DNA from: HGM13233 sp900762805
Lineage (GTDB): Bacteria; Bacillota; Clostridia; Oscillospirales; Ruminococcaceae
Reading direction: 5' to 3'
DNA length: 64,000 nucleotides
NCBI GenBank assembly: GCA_937993755.1
Contig: CALKMA010000013.1
Span: 23,644-87,643, forward strand
Shown piece after piece: positions 1 through 7,916 of this stretch (its first letter is position 1; each line of letters starts with the position of its first letter). The translations under genes and the position numbers were made by a program. The notes beneath the pieces were generated by a model, which saw only the letters and a list, made by a program, of their open reading frames with translations, had not been told where the DNA came from and searched no databases.

Positions 1-1
1 A

Positions 2-1360
2 CTGGCTGATCTTCGCAGTATGCATATCGATCCCCGAAATGAACCGAGCAAATCGCAGGCCATCGCCGGCAAGATGACTGACAGCTCGGTTGCGAGCGAC
101 CAGTACCATCATTGGCGTGAAGATATTGCGCTCATGAAGGAATTGGGGCTCAAGTCCTACCGCTTTTCCATTTCGTGGCCGCGTGTGCTGCCCCATGGCG
201 ACGATGCCGAGCTCAACCCCAAAGGCATAAAGTATTATGATGATCTGGTCAATGCCCTGCGGGAGGCCGGCGTCGAGCCTGTCGTGACGCTTTACCATTT
301 TGACTTTCCCGCTGCATTGGAAGAAAAATACGGTGGATGGAAGAGCCGGCAGGCTGTCGAGGATTTTACCCGCTATGCCTCGCTGATGTTCGAGCATTTC
401 AAGGGCCGTGTCAAATGGTGGCTGGTCAATAACGAGCAGAACGAAATGATCCGCCGCGATGCGTTGTTAGGCATCAATGAGAGCGATCCGCTAACCCGCG
501 AACGGCTCAAGCACCTGTGCAACCACCATATGTTTCTTGCCTGCGCCAAAGCCATTGCGATTTGCCATGAAATCGACAGAACGGCTCAGATTGGTCCGGT
601 TATGGCGTTTGCTCCCAGATACCCGCTCGATGGCCGACCGGAAAATGTACTGGCGGCCCGTATGGCAACCGATTTATTTTACTACTATATGATCGATGTT
701 CATGTGCAGGGCGAGTACCCCGGTTATTATCTGCGTTGGCTGCGTGATAATGGTTGGATGTTCGATCTTACAGAAGAGGACAAGAACATTTTAAAGGATG
801 GAAAACCAGATTTCTACGCCTTTAATTACTACCGTTCAGCGTGTGCGGCCGCTTGCAATGATACCGATCCAACACTGTTTGAAAAATACCGCATGGATGC
901 TCGTCGGCGTATTATTCCTGGTGTTTTTCAGTCGATGGATAATCCGTACATCGAACCAGACCAGCTCAATGGTTGGCGTCTTGACCCCAAAGGGCTTCAT
1001 ATCGCCGCCCGTGAGATTTACGCTCGCTGCCATCTGCCGCTCATGATCTGTGAAAACGGCTTTGGCGCGCCTGATGAGATGCAGGACGATCACGAAATTC
1101 ATGACAGCTACCGCATCGACTATCTGCGCGAGCACATCAAGCAGCTGCGCGAGATTATGTTGGATGGCATTCCAATGCTTGGCTATCATGTGTGGACACT
1201 TGTTGACGTACTGAGCACCAGTGAAGGTTTCCGCAAGCGCTATGGGCTGATCTATGTTGATCGTACCGACGAGGATGTCAAGGAATGCAAGCGGTACAAG
1301 AAGGATTCCTTTTACTGGTACAAAAAGGTCATCGCCACCAACGGCGAGGATCTCGACTGA
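2..1360 (+). CDS. GH1 family 6-phospho-beta-glucosidase/beta-glucosidase, 5' partial
   Basis: Glycoside hydrolase family 1 enzyme that hydrolyses beta-glucosides, probably phosphorylated ones delivered by a PTS. The frame is open to the window edge (codons before the first ATG at 20 read LADLRS), so the N-terminus, roughly the first 35 residues of the family, lies outside the window. Seen: FRFSISWPR-like core (YRFSISWPRVLP), the acid/base region VNNEQNEM, the nucleophile motif ICENGFG and the C-terminal KRYGLIYVD segment followed by SFYWYKKVI, which resembles phospho-beta-glucosidases. Both catalytic glutamates are present. It ends at a TGA and is followed by a strong hairpin terminator. The phospho-specificity is inferred from the C-terminal motif only. 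Confidence 0.9.
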   Translation: MADLRSMHIDPRNEPSKSQAIAGKMTDSSVASDQYHHWREDIALMKELGLKSYRFSISWPRVLPHGDDAELNPKGIKYYDDLVNALREAGVEPVVTLYHFDFPAALEEKYGGWKSRQAVEDFTRYASLMFEHFKGRVKWWLVNNEQNEMIRRDALLGINESDPLTRERLKHLCNHHMFLACAKAIAICHEIDRTAQIGPVMAFAPRYPLDGRPENVLAARMATDLFYYYMIDVHVQGEYPGYYLRWLRDNGWMFDLTEEDKNILKDGKPDFYAFNYYRSACAAACNDTDPTLFEKYRMDARRRIIPGVFQSMDNPYIEPDQLNGWRLDPKGLHIAAREIYARCHLPLMICENGFGAPDEMQDDHEIHDSYRIDYLREHIKQLREIMLDGIPMLGYHVWTLVDVLSTSEGFRKRYGLIYVDRTDEDVKECKRYKKDSFYWYKKVIATNGEDLD

Positions 1361-1403
1361 AATTCCTTTCCTCTTGTCTGAGCCTTCCGGCACAGACCGA
1401 TTG

Positions 1404-1444
1404 AGAGGGGCCGCGGGCCGGTTATACCGGCCCGCGGCCCCTCT
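1404..1444 (+). terminator. Rho-independent terminator after the GH1 gene
   Basis: Perfect 19-bp inverted repeat (1404-1422 with 1426-1444) with a 3-nt loop, followed by a pyrimidine-rich run. It lies 43 nt after the GH1 stop. Confidence 0.8.
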
Positions 1445-1645
1445 TCCGCTTCTTATTTCCGCTTTATTCGCTGCCTTGCCTCATTTGCTCTTTCTTGCTT
1501 TATTTGTTCTTTCCGTTTCTGCCCCGCCGCTCTTCTCTGCCCGCCGCTTTTTCTCCGCCCTGCCGCGTTTTCTCTGCCCGCTGCCTTTCTCCCTGCCCAT
1601 AGCTTTCTCTCCGCCCGCTGCTTTCGCTTTGCCCGGCCGCCCTTG
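1441..1645. repeat. Degenerate polypyrimidine tract
   Basis: About 200 nt in which the plus strand is almost entirely C and T, with recurring TTTCTCTGCCCGC-like words and very few purines. No convincing gene is seen on either strand; the minus-strand reading frames are low-complexity Arg/Lys/Ala/Gly. It lies between the GH1 terminator and the promoter of the nitroreductase gene. Confidence 0.6.
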
Positions 1646-1651
1646 ATCACC

Positions 1652-1680
1652 TTGCCCGACGGAGCGGTGTGTGGTACAAT
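1652..1680 (+). promoter_or_regulatory. Sigma-A-type promoter for the nitroreductase operon
   Basis: TTGCCC (1652-1657), a 17-nt spacer and TACAAT (1675-1680). Transcription would start near 1687, leaving a leader of about 115 nt before the ATG at 1803. Confidence 0.5.
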
Positions 1681-1802
1681 AAGAGGCGAAGGGGGTCACT
1701 TCCGTGCTCCTTTGCCCGCTCTTATATTTTATAACCGGCGCGGTCGGCGGCCGCTTTTTGCGCGCCGCGCCTGCGTCCGCGCCGCTTGCAAGGAGGACAT
1801 CC

Positions 1803-2549
1803 ATGGATGAATTGTATGGCAACGATCTGTATCAGGCTGTTATGCGCCGCCGGTCGGTGCGGAAATACACCGGTCAGCCGCTGACAGACACGCAGCGCGC
1901 CGCCGTTGAGGCGGCGGTGGCGGCCATAGTGCCGCTCAATAACTGCGCGCACGCCTTTGAGCTGCTGCCGGTTGGTGAGACGACCGCCAAATTCGGCACC
2001 GACTGTCTGGCCGTCTATGGCCCCGACGAGCCGGACGGCTGGCTCAACACCGGCTACATGCTGGAGCAGCTCGACCTGCGCCTGCAGCTGGCCGGCCTCG
2101 GCGCCTGCTGGTACGGCATGGCGCGCCCGAAAAGGGAGGGCGGCGCATTGCCCTACCACATCCTCATGACCTTTGGCAACTGCGACCCGTCGCTGTTTCG
2201 GAGCGGCCCGGCCGATTTCAACCGCCGGCCGGCCGAGGAGCTGTGGCCGGATGAATTCGACCCCGCCGTCAGGACGGCGGCGCTGCTGGCCCCCAGCGCC
2301 TGCAACTCCCAGCCGTGGTTTGTGAAAAGCGAGGGCGGCGCCCTCACCGTCTGCCGCCGCGTGGCGGCCAAATCCATCATCCCGCCCTCCAAAAAGCCGT
2401 TTTTCGGTAACATCGACTGCGGCATCTTTCTGCTGGTGCTGGAAACGGCGCTGCGGCACGCGGGCTATCGGTTTGTGCGCCGGATGCTGCCGCGCACCGT
2501 CTGCGGCGGGCTGGAAAGCCTCGCAGAATATACAGTGAGTAAAGAATAA
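1803..2549 (+). CDS. Nitroreductase family protein
   Basis: 248-residue FMN-dependent oxidoreductase of the nitroreductase superfamily; the physiological substrate is unknown. Seen: the N-terminal RRRSVRKYTGQPLTD motif that begins this family (the Arg/Ser cluster contacts FMN phosphate) and a second half with LLAPSACNSQPW, the duplicated-fold signature of the putative nitroreductase (TM1586-like) subgroup. The start is the ATG at 1803, preceded by AAGGAGG at the right distance; the frame is open further upstream but lacks a ribosome site there. The stop is 15 nt before the flavin-reductase gene, so the two form an operon and may share flavin chemistry. Confidence 0.85.
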   Translation: MDELYGNDLYQAVMRRRSVRKYTGQPLTDTQRAAVEAAVAAIVPLNNCAHAFELLPVGETTAKFGTDCLAVYGPDEPDGWLNTGYMLEQLDLRLQLAGLGACWYGMARPKREGGALPYHILMTFGNCDPSLFRSGPADFNRRPAEELWPDEFDPAVRTAALLAPSACNSQPWFVKSEGGALTVCRRVAAKSIIPPSKKPFFGNIDCGIFLLVLETALRHAGYRFVRRMLPRTVCGGLESLAEYTVSKE

Positions 2550-2564
2550 GAGAGGATATACAAA

Positions 2565-3098
2565 ATGAGGGAAAAGATCGAGGTTGAAGCCTACGCCGGC
2601 GAGATTATCCGCCGCCTGCCTGCCGGCGCGCTGGTTACCGTCAAGGCCGCCGGGTGCGTCAACCCCATGACCATCGGCTGGGGCACGCTCGGCATCCAAT
2701 GGGGGCGCAAGCTCTTTATCGCCTATATCCGCGAGTGCCGCTATTCAAAGGCGCTGTTCGATGAGGCGGAGGATTTCACCGTCAACGTGCCGCTTGACGA
2801 CAGCGCCCGCGGGATCCTGGCCTTCTGCGGCAGCCATTCGGGCCGCGATACCGACAAGATAGCCCGGCTGGGGCTGACGCCGGTGGACGGCGAGCTGGTC
2901 GCGTCGCCGGCGCTGCGCGAGCTGCCGCTGACGCTCGAATGCCGCATCATTTACCGGCAGAAGCAGGATGACCGCCTGCTGCCCCATGCGCTTTACAGCA
3001 AATATTACCGCGACAACGACCCCAATGAGCCGCTGGAGAGCCGCAACAGCCACACGGCCTACTACGGCGAGATTGTCAACGCCTATATCCTGAAATGA
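2565..3098 (+). CDS. Flavin reductase-like, FMN-binding split-barrel protein
   Basis: 177-residue protein of the flavin reductase-like/FMN-binding split barrel family. Seen: the N-terminal LPAGALVTVKA strand, the NPMTIGWGTLGIQWG segment and the FTVNVP strand with the following helix, which make up the FMN-binding barrel. It probably reduces or binds FMN and could supply the nitroreductase upstream, with which it is co-transcribed (15-nt gap, AGAGG ribosome site). Substrate unknown. The family is sure; a specific role is not. Confidence 0.8.
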   Translation: MREKIEVEAYAGEIIRRLPAGALVTVKAAGCVNPMTIGWGTLGIQWGRKLFIAYIRECRYSKALFDEAEDFTVNVPLDDSARGILAFCGSHSGRDTDKIARLGLTPVDGELVASPALRELPLTLECRIIYRQKQDDRLLPHALYSKYYRDNDPNEPLESRNSHTAYYGEIVNAYILK

Positions 3099-3197
3099 CG
3101 GGGGCGGAGGGAACACCGCGGCCCTCCCCCAAAAGCCGCGCCTCCGAGCCCGCCGCCAAGGCGCGAAAAAGCCATGAATTAAGAAAAAACCTGAGAT

Positions 3198-3233
3198 AAG
3201 GAACGGCATAGCTGAACGGCTATGCCGTTCCTT
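3198..3233. terminator. 15-bp hairpin downstream of the flavin-reductase gene
   Basis: Perfect 15-bp stem (3198-3212 with 3219-3233) and a 6-nt loop. No clear T-run follows on the plus strand, so it is either an imperfect terminator or an mRNA 3'-end stabilising stem. Confidence 0.5.
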
Positions 3234-3245
3234 GCTGCTTCCGCG

Positions 3246-3780
3246 CTGCGGGCGTTTTCGAGCGTCTGCGTGAAGTCAAGTGACGATGCGGCTGCGGGCG
3301 ATGGGGTTTCCCACATTCCGGCCTTCCCGCCGACGCGGGAAACCGCAAGGCGGCCGGGGGACGCCCGGAGGATCGCCGCCAAGCGCACGGCGGCATATGG
3401 GGGCTGCGTGTGCCCTCTGCCATGCTCTTTGTGTGGCAGCCGGCCGCGCCGGCAATTCTGACAGCGCTTTCCGTGTCCGCTCTGCTCATGCGCCCGATAC
3501 ATAATTTTTCCGTTGCAATGCCGCAAGGCCGGGAGAGGGGTCTTTCCGCGCCGCCCGCCGCCCTTCCCGTGTGCCGAAAATGAAAAGGGCGCGGGCTTTT
3601 CTCCCGCGCCCCGAAGGGCAGAGCTTTACCTGAAAGGCAGAGCCTCGCCTGAAATGCCGCAAGGGCGATGGCGATTTCCCGCGTTCCGGCCTTCCCGCGC
3701 TGTGGGCATTTTCGAGCGTCTGCGTGAAGTCAAGCGTCGCTGCGGCTGCGGGCGATGGGGTTTCCCACATTCCGGTCTTT
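3246..3780. repeat. Duplicated intergenic repeat (about 80 bp, copies 455 bp apart)
   Basis: Copies at about 3246-3325 and 3701-3780 share GAGCGTCTGCGTGAAGTCAA and then CTGCGGGCGATGGGGTTTCC with few differences. A third, partial element with CCGCGTTCCGGCCTTCCCGC lies at about 3678-3700, and TCTTTCCGCGCCGCCCGCCG occurs at 3541 and 3777. The whole 3099-3828 spacer holds no convincing gene. Confidence 0.7.
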
Positions 3781-3828
3781 CCGCGCCGCCCGCCGCCCTT
3801 TCCGCGCGCCGCTTGAACGTTGCCGCGG

Positions 3829-4611
3829 TCAGCTCCCGTCCGCGATCCGCCGCGCCGCCACGATCAATCTTCCGTTGTCGGTGTGGTAGCTGCAGGTGGC
3901 AAGCAGCAGAAGCTGCTCGCCGTAGGCGGGGGTGATGCCGGTGTCGTACAGGGCGTTATCCTTCAGCCAGGCTGTCAGCTCGGCGTATTCGGCCTCGGTC
4001 AGCTCGCCCGATTTGGCCAGGGGACGGTAGCCGCTTTCCTCCTGATAGAGCAGGCGGAGCCTGACGGCGGCGAAAACCTCGTATTCCCGCTGCTCGGTGA
4101 TGGTCGTCAGGGTAAACACCGGATTTTCTGCCTGAAAATCCGAATTTATGTAACGCTCCAGCGTGCCGAACATGGTTTTGTTTGACATGTTGTGGCCATA
4201 GATGATGCAGAAGTTGTCGTCCAGTGTGCAGCCCTCCCCGATAAAGGGGGTGCCGCTTCGGGACTCGCTGCCGTCAAAGGCGCGGCGCAGGTAGTATTCC
4301 GGCTCCTGCGGCGTGTGCATGACGGGGTAATCGACCTTGGTGCCCGGCACGGTCAGCCACGCGGCAAAGTCGCTGTTCTGCTCGTAGACGGCATAGTAGA
4401 CGGTGTATCGGGGCTGCGCCGGACGGAGCGGGAGCTCCTGCAGGCCGGCCTTCAGCGCGTCGAAGGAGCCCTGCTCCCGTGCGCCCTGTATACGGTCCTT
4501 CCAAAGCATGGCAAGGGACAGCAGGAGCAGCAGGGCGCACAGGCAGGCGATGACGGCCGGAAGCCGGCTGTGCCGCCCGTGCCGCGGCTGCCCGAAAAGC
4601 CGTTCTTTCAA
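3829..4611 (-). CDS. srtB: Class B sortase
   Basis: 260-residue membrane-anchored transpeptidase that cleaves a cell-wall sorting signal and joins the substrate to the wall or polymerises pilins. Seen: an N-terminal hydrophobic anchor (VIACLCALLLLLSLAML), a sortase B body with IYGHNM (catalytic His), a C-terminal TCSYHTDNGRLIVAARR block (catalytic Cys and Arg), and the long class B helix before it (LTEAEYAELTAWLKDNAL). Its likely substrate, with an IPYTG signal, is directly upstream on the same strand (147-nt gap). The only canonical start in frame is TTG at 4611, but it lies far from the ribosome site: a strong AAAGGAGAGG (4640-4649) is instead placed 7 nt before an in-frame ATC at 4632. The true start is therefore uncertain. 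Confidence 0.9.
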   Translation of the reverse strand: MKERLFGQPRHGRHSRLPAVIACLCALLLLLSLAMLWKDRIQGAREQGSFDALKAGLQELPLRPAQPRYTVYYAVYEQNSDFAAWLTVPGTKVDYPVMHTPQEPEYYLRRAFDGSESRSGTPFIGEGCTLDDNFCIIYGHNMSNKTMFGTLERYINSDFQAENPVFTLTTITEQREYEVFAAVRLRLLYQEESGYRPLAKSGELTEAEYAELTAWLKDNALYDTGITPAYGEQLLLLATCSYHTDNGRLIVAARRIADGS

Positions 4612-4758
4612 GGGTAAAAACAGGTTGTTGATAGCGTATCCTCTCCTTTGCCGGGGCCGTGAGGCAAAGCGGCGGGATCGGGTGAAATGCTCTCCCGGCC
4701 CCGCCGCGGTCTGCCATTACGGGTCAGTATCCCCCGATGCGTTTATTTTGCCGCGCGT

Positions 4759-6981
4759 TTATCTGCGCCGTTTGCTCGGCAGCTTCTTAAAGCAGATCGC
4801 CGTCAGCAGGCCGGCCGCGGACAGGCAGGCCAGCGTGATCCACAGGGTGGTGCCGGAGCTGTCGCCGGTATAGGGGATTTTGTCCACCGGCTTTGTGTTG
4901 GTGACCGTCCACATGTTGTCCTTGTGGGTGACGCTCCGGGTATATCCCGTCGGAACGTTTACCTCGTCCACGGTCCAGGTCTTTTCGCTGTCCAGCTCGC
5001 TCCAGGTGTGGCGCCAGCTGTTGCTTTCGTTCAGGGTCACGGGGTCTCCGTGGGCCTTGCCGTCGCAGTAGAGCTGGACGGTAACAGAGCTCGGACGATT
5101 GCCGGGGCCGCTGTCCTCCCATACCTTATGCACCGAAACGGAAATGGTCTCCGGCCCGACCACGGGCGGAGGATTCTCCTTGTGGTTGTTGAAGGTCACC
5201 ATCGCGGTGTTCTCGGCCACGATCATGCCCTCTGCCTTTGTCTCCTTGATGCCGTTCACCGTAACGGTATAGCCCTCGTTGTCGCTCTCGGTCACGGTGT
5301 AGGCCATGCCTGCCGGGATTCCGGTCATGGTCTTTTTCTCATTGTGCTTTAGGGTGAAAGTTGCCTTGCCGTTGATGAATTCAACGTCGCCGTACTTTTC
5401 TGCCACAGGCTGTGGTGAAGTGCCGGGAGCAGGGTTGTTATGCAGCGGATTTGCAGGGATCGCGAAAAATTCGGGGTTTTTCAGCTCCACGGTAAACGTA
5501 AAGGCCTTGTTATAGTCCGCGCCATCGCCCGAAACGGTCTTTTTGACGATCAGCGTACCCGCTTCGGGATTCATCATCTCATAGGTGTTGGTGAAGTCAA
5601 TAGTTTGGGGCTTCTCTGATATAGTAACCTTGCCGTCAGCAGGATCGCTCGTTGTGGTCAAATTGAAGCCCTGAATTTCTGCACCTTTTTCAACAACGGT
5701 ATATTCGCCGTATGGCAACATAATCGGATCCGACTTATATGTGTTGTCGCTCCCTTCCCTTTTTGCCGTTACCTGCCGAATAGTACTGTTGCCCTGCATA
5801 ATTTCAAAGGTGAAGCTGTTGGGCAGTTCCCCTTCCTGCAGTCCGTCTGCTCTCTTACTTATTGTCAGCTCACCCTTTTCAGGTTCTGCTTCCGTGTAGG
5901 TGTTGGTAACAGAGATGTCTACGTGGGGTTTATCTACCGTTATATTTCCGATGCCGGTAGTCGTATAATTGTAGCCCTCTACTGCCGCATATTCAGGAAC
6001 CTCTTTGATGTTATATTTGCCGTACGGCAGTTCTATCGTGCCCCCCTCATATAATCCATTATTCTTTTTCACAGCCACCGTATAAGTATTATTAGCATCA
6101 TTGGTGTCCGTGACTTTGAATTCGATTTGAGCCGGCCACTTTTCTGTCGGCAAGCCATCTATTACTTTGCTTATATCCAGCGTGCCCGTTTCAGTTCCTT
6201 CATTGATGCCGTTTTCAAATAGGATATCTCCCTGATATGGTACACCGTCTTTCATAACACTCATAACAGCTTCAAGCTTATTATCTTGCTGGTTAAGCGT
6301 CACGTTGTAAACTACGGTATATACCGTATCATCGTAGGCTATTTTGGGGTCATTTTCTTTTGCTTCGCTTATCTTATAGGTATACTCTCCTACAACGTGA
6401 AAGGTAATTTCACCAAAGTTCACTTCACCAGCACTGTTGTTTTTTGCTGTTTTTGGTTCTTCCCCATCCGCCTTCAGTTCAAAGGAGAATTCGGATTCGC
6501 CCGGTATATCACCCTTCAGCGTCTTTTTTGCTGTAAGGTTCACTTTCGCCGGTTGGGGCGCAGCATTCTTATTGGCAAGATATATTTTTATAGTGCATCC
6601 ACCGGCAGGAGTAAGTGAACCGCTAAAATACGTATCCGTAGATACGAATGGATTCACGATCCATGTTGCGATCAATGGGTCAACCTTCACATTTTTGATG
6701 ATGTAACCATCAGCAGTTGAAAAGGACGCCATCCATGAGCTTGAACAAACATCGCTAATGTATGTCTGGCTTTCTATTTGATCATCAACGTAAATGACCA
6801 AGGTTGTATTTGCCTTATTCCCAATTGGGGGGACGTGATACTTGAATGTGCCATATTCATTTGTTACCGTTCCGTTATACGGTAAAAATTCCTCCGCAAG
6901 AGCCACTGCGGGCAAAAGCGCAAGCACCATGAGCAGGCAGAGCAGCGCTGCCAGCAGCCTCTTGTTCATTGTTGTTTTCAT
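4759..6981 (-). CDS. Multi-domain pilin-like surface protein with IPYTG sorting signal
   Basis: 740-residue secreted protein destined for sortase attachment. Seen in order: signal peptide (about 1-29, cleaved after AVALA); an N-terminal region of unknown fold; a Spy0128/FctA-type pilin domain (about 147-262, KKTLKG ... YTYKISE, of the kind that forms an internal isopeptide bond); three Ig-like repeats each ending in a TNTY/FNNH strand; a Cna-B domain starting VHKVWEDSG; then IPYTG, a hydrophobic helix and a KRRR tail. The start is the ATG at 6981 because GAGGAGG (6988-6994) lies 6 nt before it; an ATG at 7002 would put the ribosome site inside the gene. The N-terminal two thirds are visibly AT-richer than the C-terminal third. 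The partner is the class B sortase downstream. Confidence 0.88.
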   Translation of the reverse strand: MKTTMNKRLLAALLCLLMVLALLPAVALAEEFLPYNGTVTNEYGTFKYHVPPIGNKANTTLVIYVDDQIESQTYISDVCSSSWMASFSTADGYIIKNVKVDPLIATWIVNPFVSTDTYFSGSLTPAGGCTIKIYLANKNAAPQPAKVNLTAKKTLKGDIPGESEFSFELKADGEEPKTAKNNSAGEVNFGEITFHVVGEYTYKISEAKENDPKIAYDDTVYTVVYNVTLNQQDNKLEAVMSVMKDGVPYQGDILFENGINEGTETGTLDISKVIDGLPTEKWPAQIEFKVTDTNDANNTYTVAVKKNNGLYEGGTIELPYGKYNIKEVPEYAAVEGYNYTTTGIGNITVDKPHVDISVTNTYTEAEPEKGELTISKRADGLQEGELPNSFTFEIMQGNSTIRQVTAKREGSDNTYKSDPIMLPYGEYTVVEKGAEIQGFNLTTTSDPADGKVTISEKPQTIDFTNTYEMMNPEAGTLIVKKTVSGDGADYNKAFTFTVELKNPEFFAIPANPLHNNPAPGTSPQPVAEKYGDVEFINGKATFTLKHNEKKTMTGIPAGMAYTVTESDNEGYTVTVNGIKETKAEGMIVAENTAMVTFNNHKENPPPVVGPETISVSVHKVWEDSGPGNRPSSVTVQLYCDGKAHGDPVTLNESNSWRHTWSELDSEKTWTVDEVNVPTGYTRSVTHKDNMWTVTNTKPVDKIPYTGDSSGTTLWITLACLSAAGLLTAICFKKLPSKRRR

Positions 6982-7110
6982 CAGTTTCCTCCTCGTTTTC
7001 ATTTTTCAATGGGTTTGCCGCGATACAAAAAGGCGCGCCCCGCCCGTGCAAAAGCACCGGCGAAGCACGCCTATATCAAGCGTATGCGTATTTTTGGGGC
7101 AACCGAAAAG

Positions 7111-7155
7111 GACAGACATCTTCCGTCTGTCTGTCAGATTATGCGAGGGGGGGGG
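7111..7155. promoter_or_regulatory. Inverted repeat and G9 tract upstream of the pilin gene
   Basis: GACAGAC (7111-7117) is repeated in inverted form as GTCTGTC at 7125-7131 and again at 7129-7135, followed by a run of nine G at 7147-7155. Both lie 130-175 nt upstream of the pilin start. No sure promoter is visible. The rest of the 6982-7916 spacer shows no gene, although an AT-rich island occurs at about 7300-7410. Confidence 0.4.
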
Positions 7156-7916
7156 TACACTTTAAATACATTCAGTCAGGCCCCTTTTCGTGAATTTTCC
7201 GCAGGTATTCTCTGAAAAAAGCGGTGGAGTCTGACGGGAAGAACCGTCCAAGAGCAGCGCGCCGCTTTTTGCTTCGGCGTGGTGGTATTCAGGTGGTGGT
7301 TTCAATTGTGTATATTATACAACACAGCGCCGCGGATTACAAGTATATATGTCAAGTGCGTGTCGCAATATTCTGCCATATGATAGTGACGAAATATAAT
7401 AAGTTGCAAAATACAGCAGGCTGCTGAGCGGGCAGGCGCCGGAGCGGTGCCGTCAAGGCGGCGCCGAAAAGCATGCGCTCGACCCGCCGCGAGGGGCATG
7501 GCGCAGGGCATGCCGTTCAGGCCGGCGGAGGCTGAAGGCTTGTTGAGGCGCGGCATCGCGGCGGCCGTCATGCCCGGCGCGGGCGCCGGTATACCCGGCA
7601 AAGCCCGACCCGCCCGGCCTGCGCGCTTCCGGTGCGCGGGCGCCGCCCTCCGTAAAGGGCGGGCCGCCGCGTCTCTTTTCTGCTTGGGGGCAAAAAACGC
7701 CGCGGACGGCCTACAGGCTCTGCGGCGGCAAACGCAAAAGGGATGCGGCCCCGCGGCGGCATCCCTGTTCGCTTTCCTGTTCGGTTTTGCGCTGTCCCGT
7801 CTGCCCGCCGCCCTTAAAAAGCATTGCCCTTACAGGGCTTTTCCCGCTTTCTTATTATCAGAGGGCATAAGCCCCTGCCTTTGGGTTTTTCCGGGCCTTG
7901 ACGGCGCGCGGCGGGT

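Noticed and set aside
1453..1822. Arg/Lys/Ala-rich minus-strand frames
   Set aside because: Translation of the polypyrimidine tract; low complexity in every frame.
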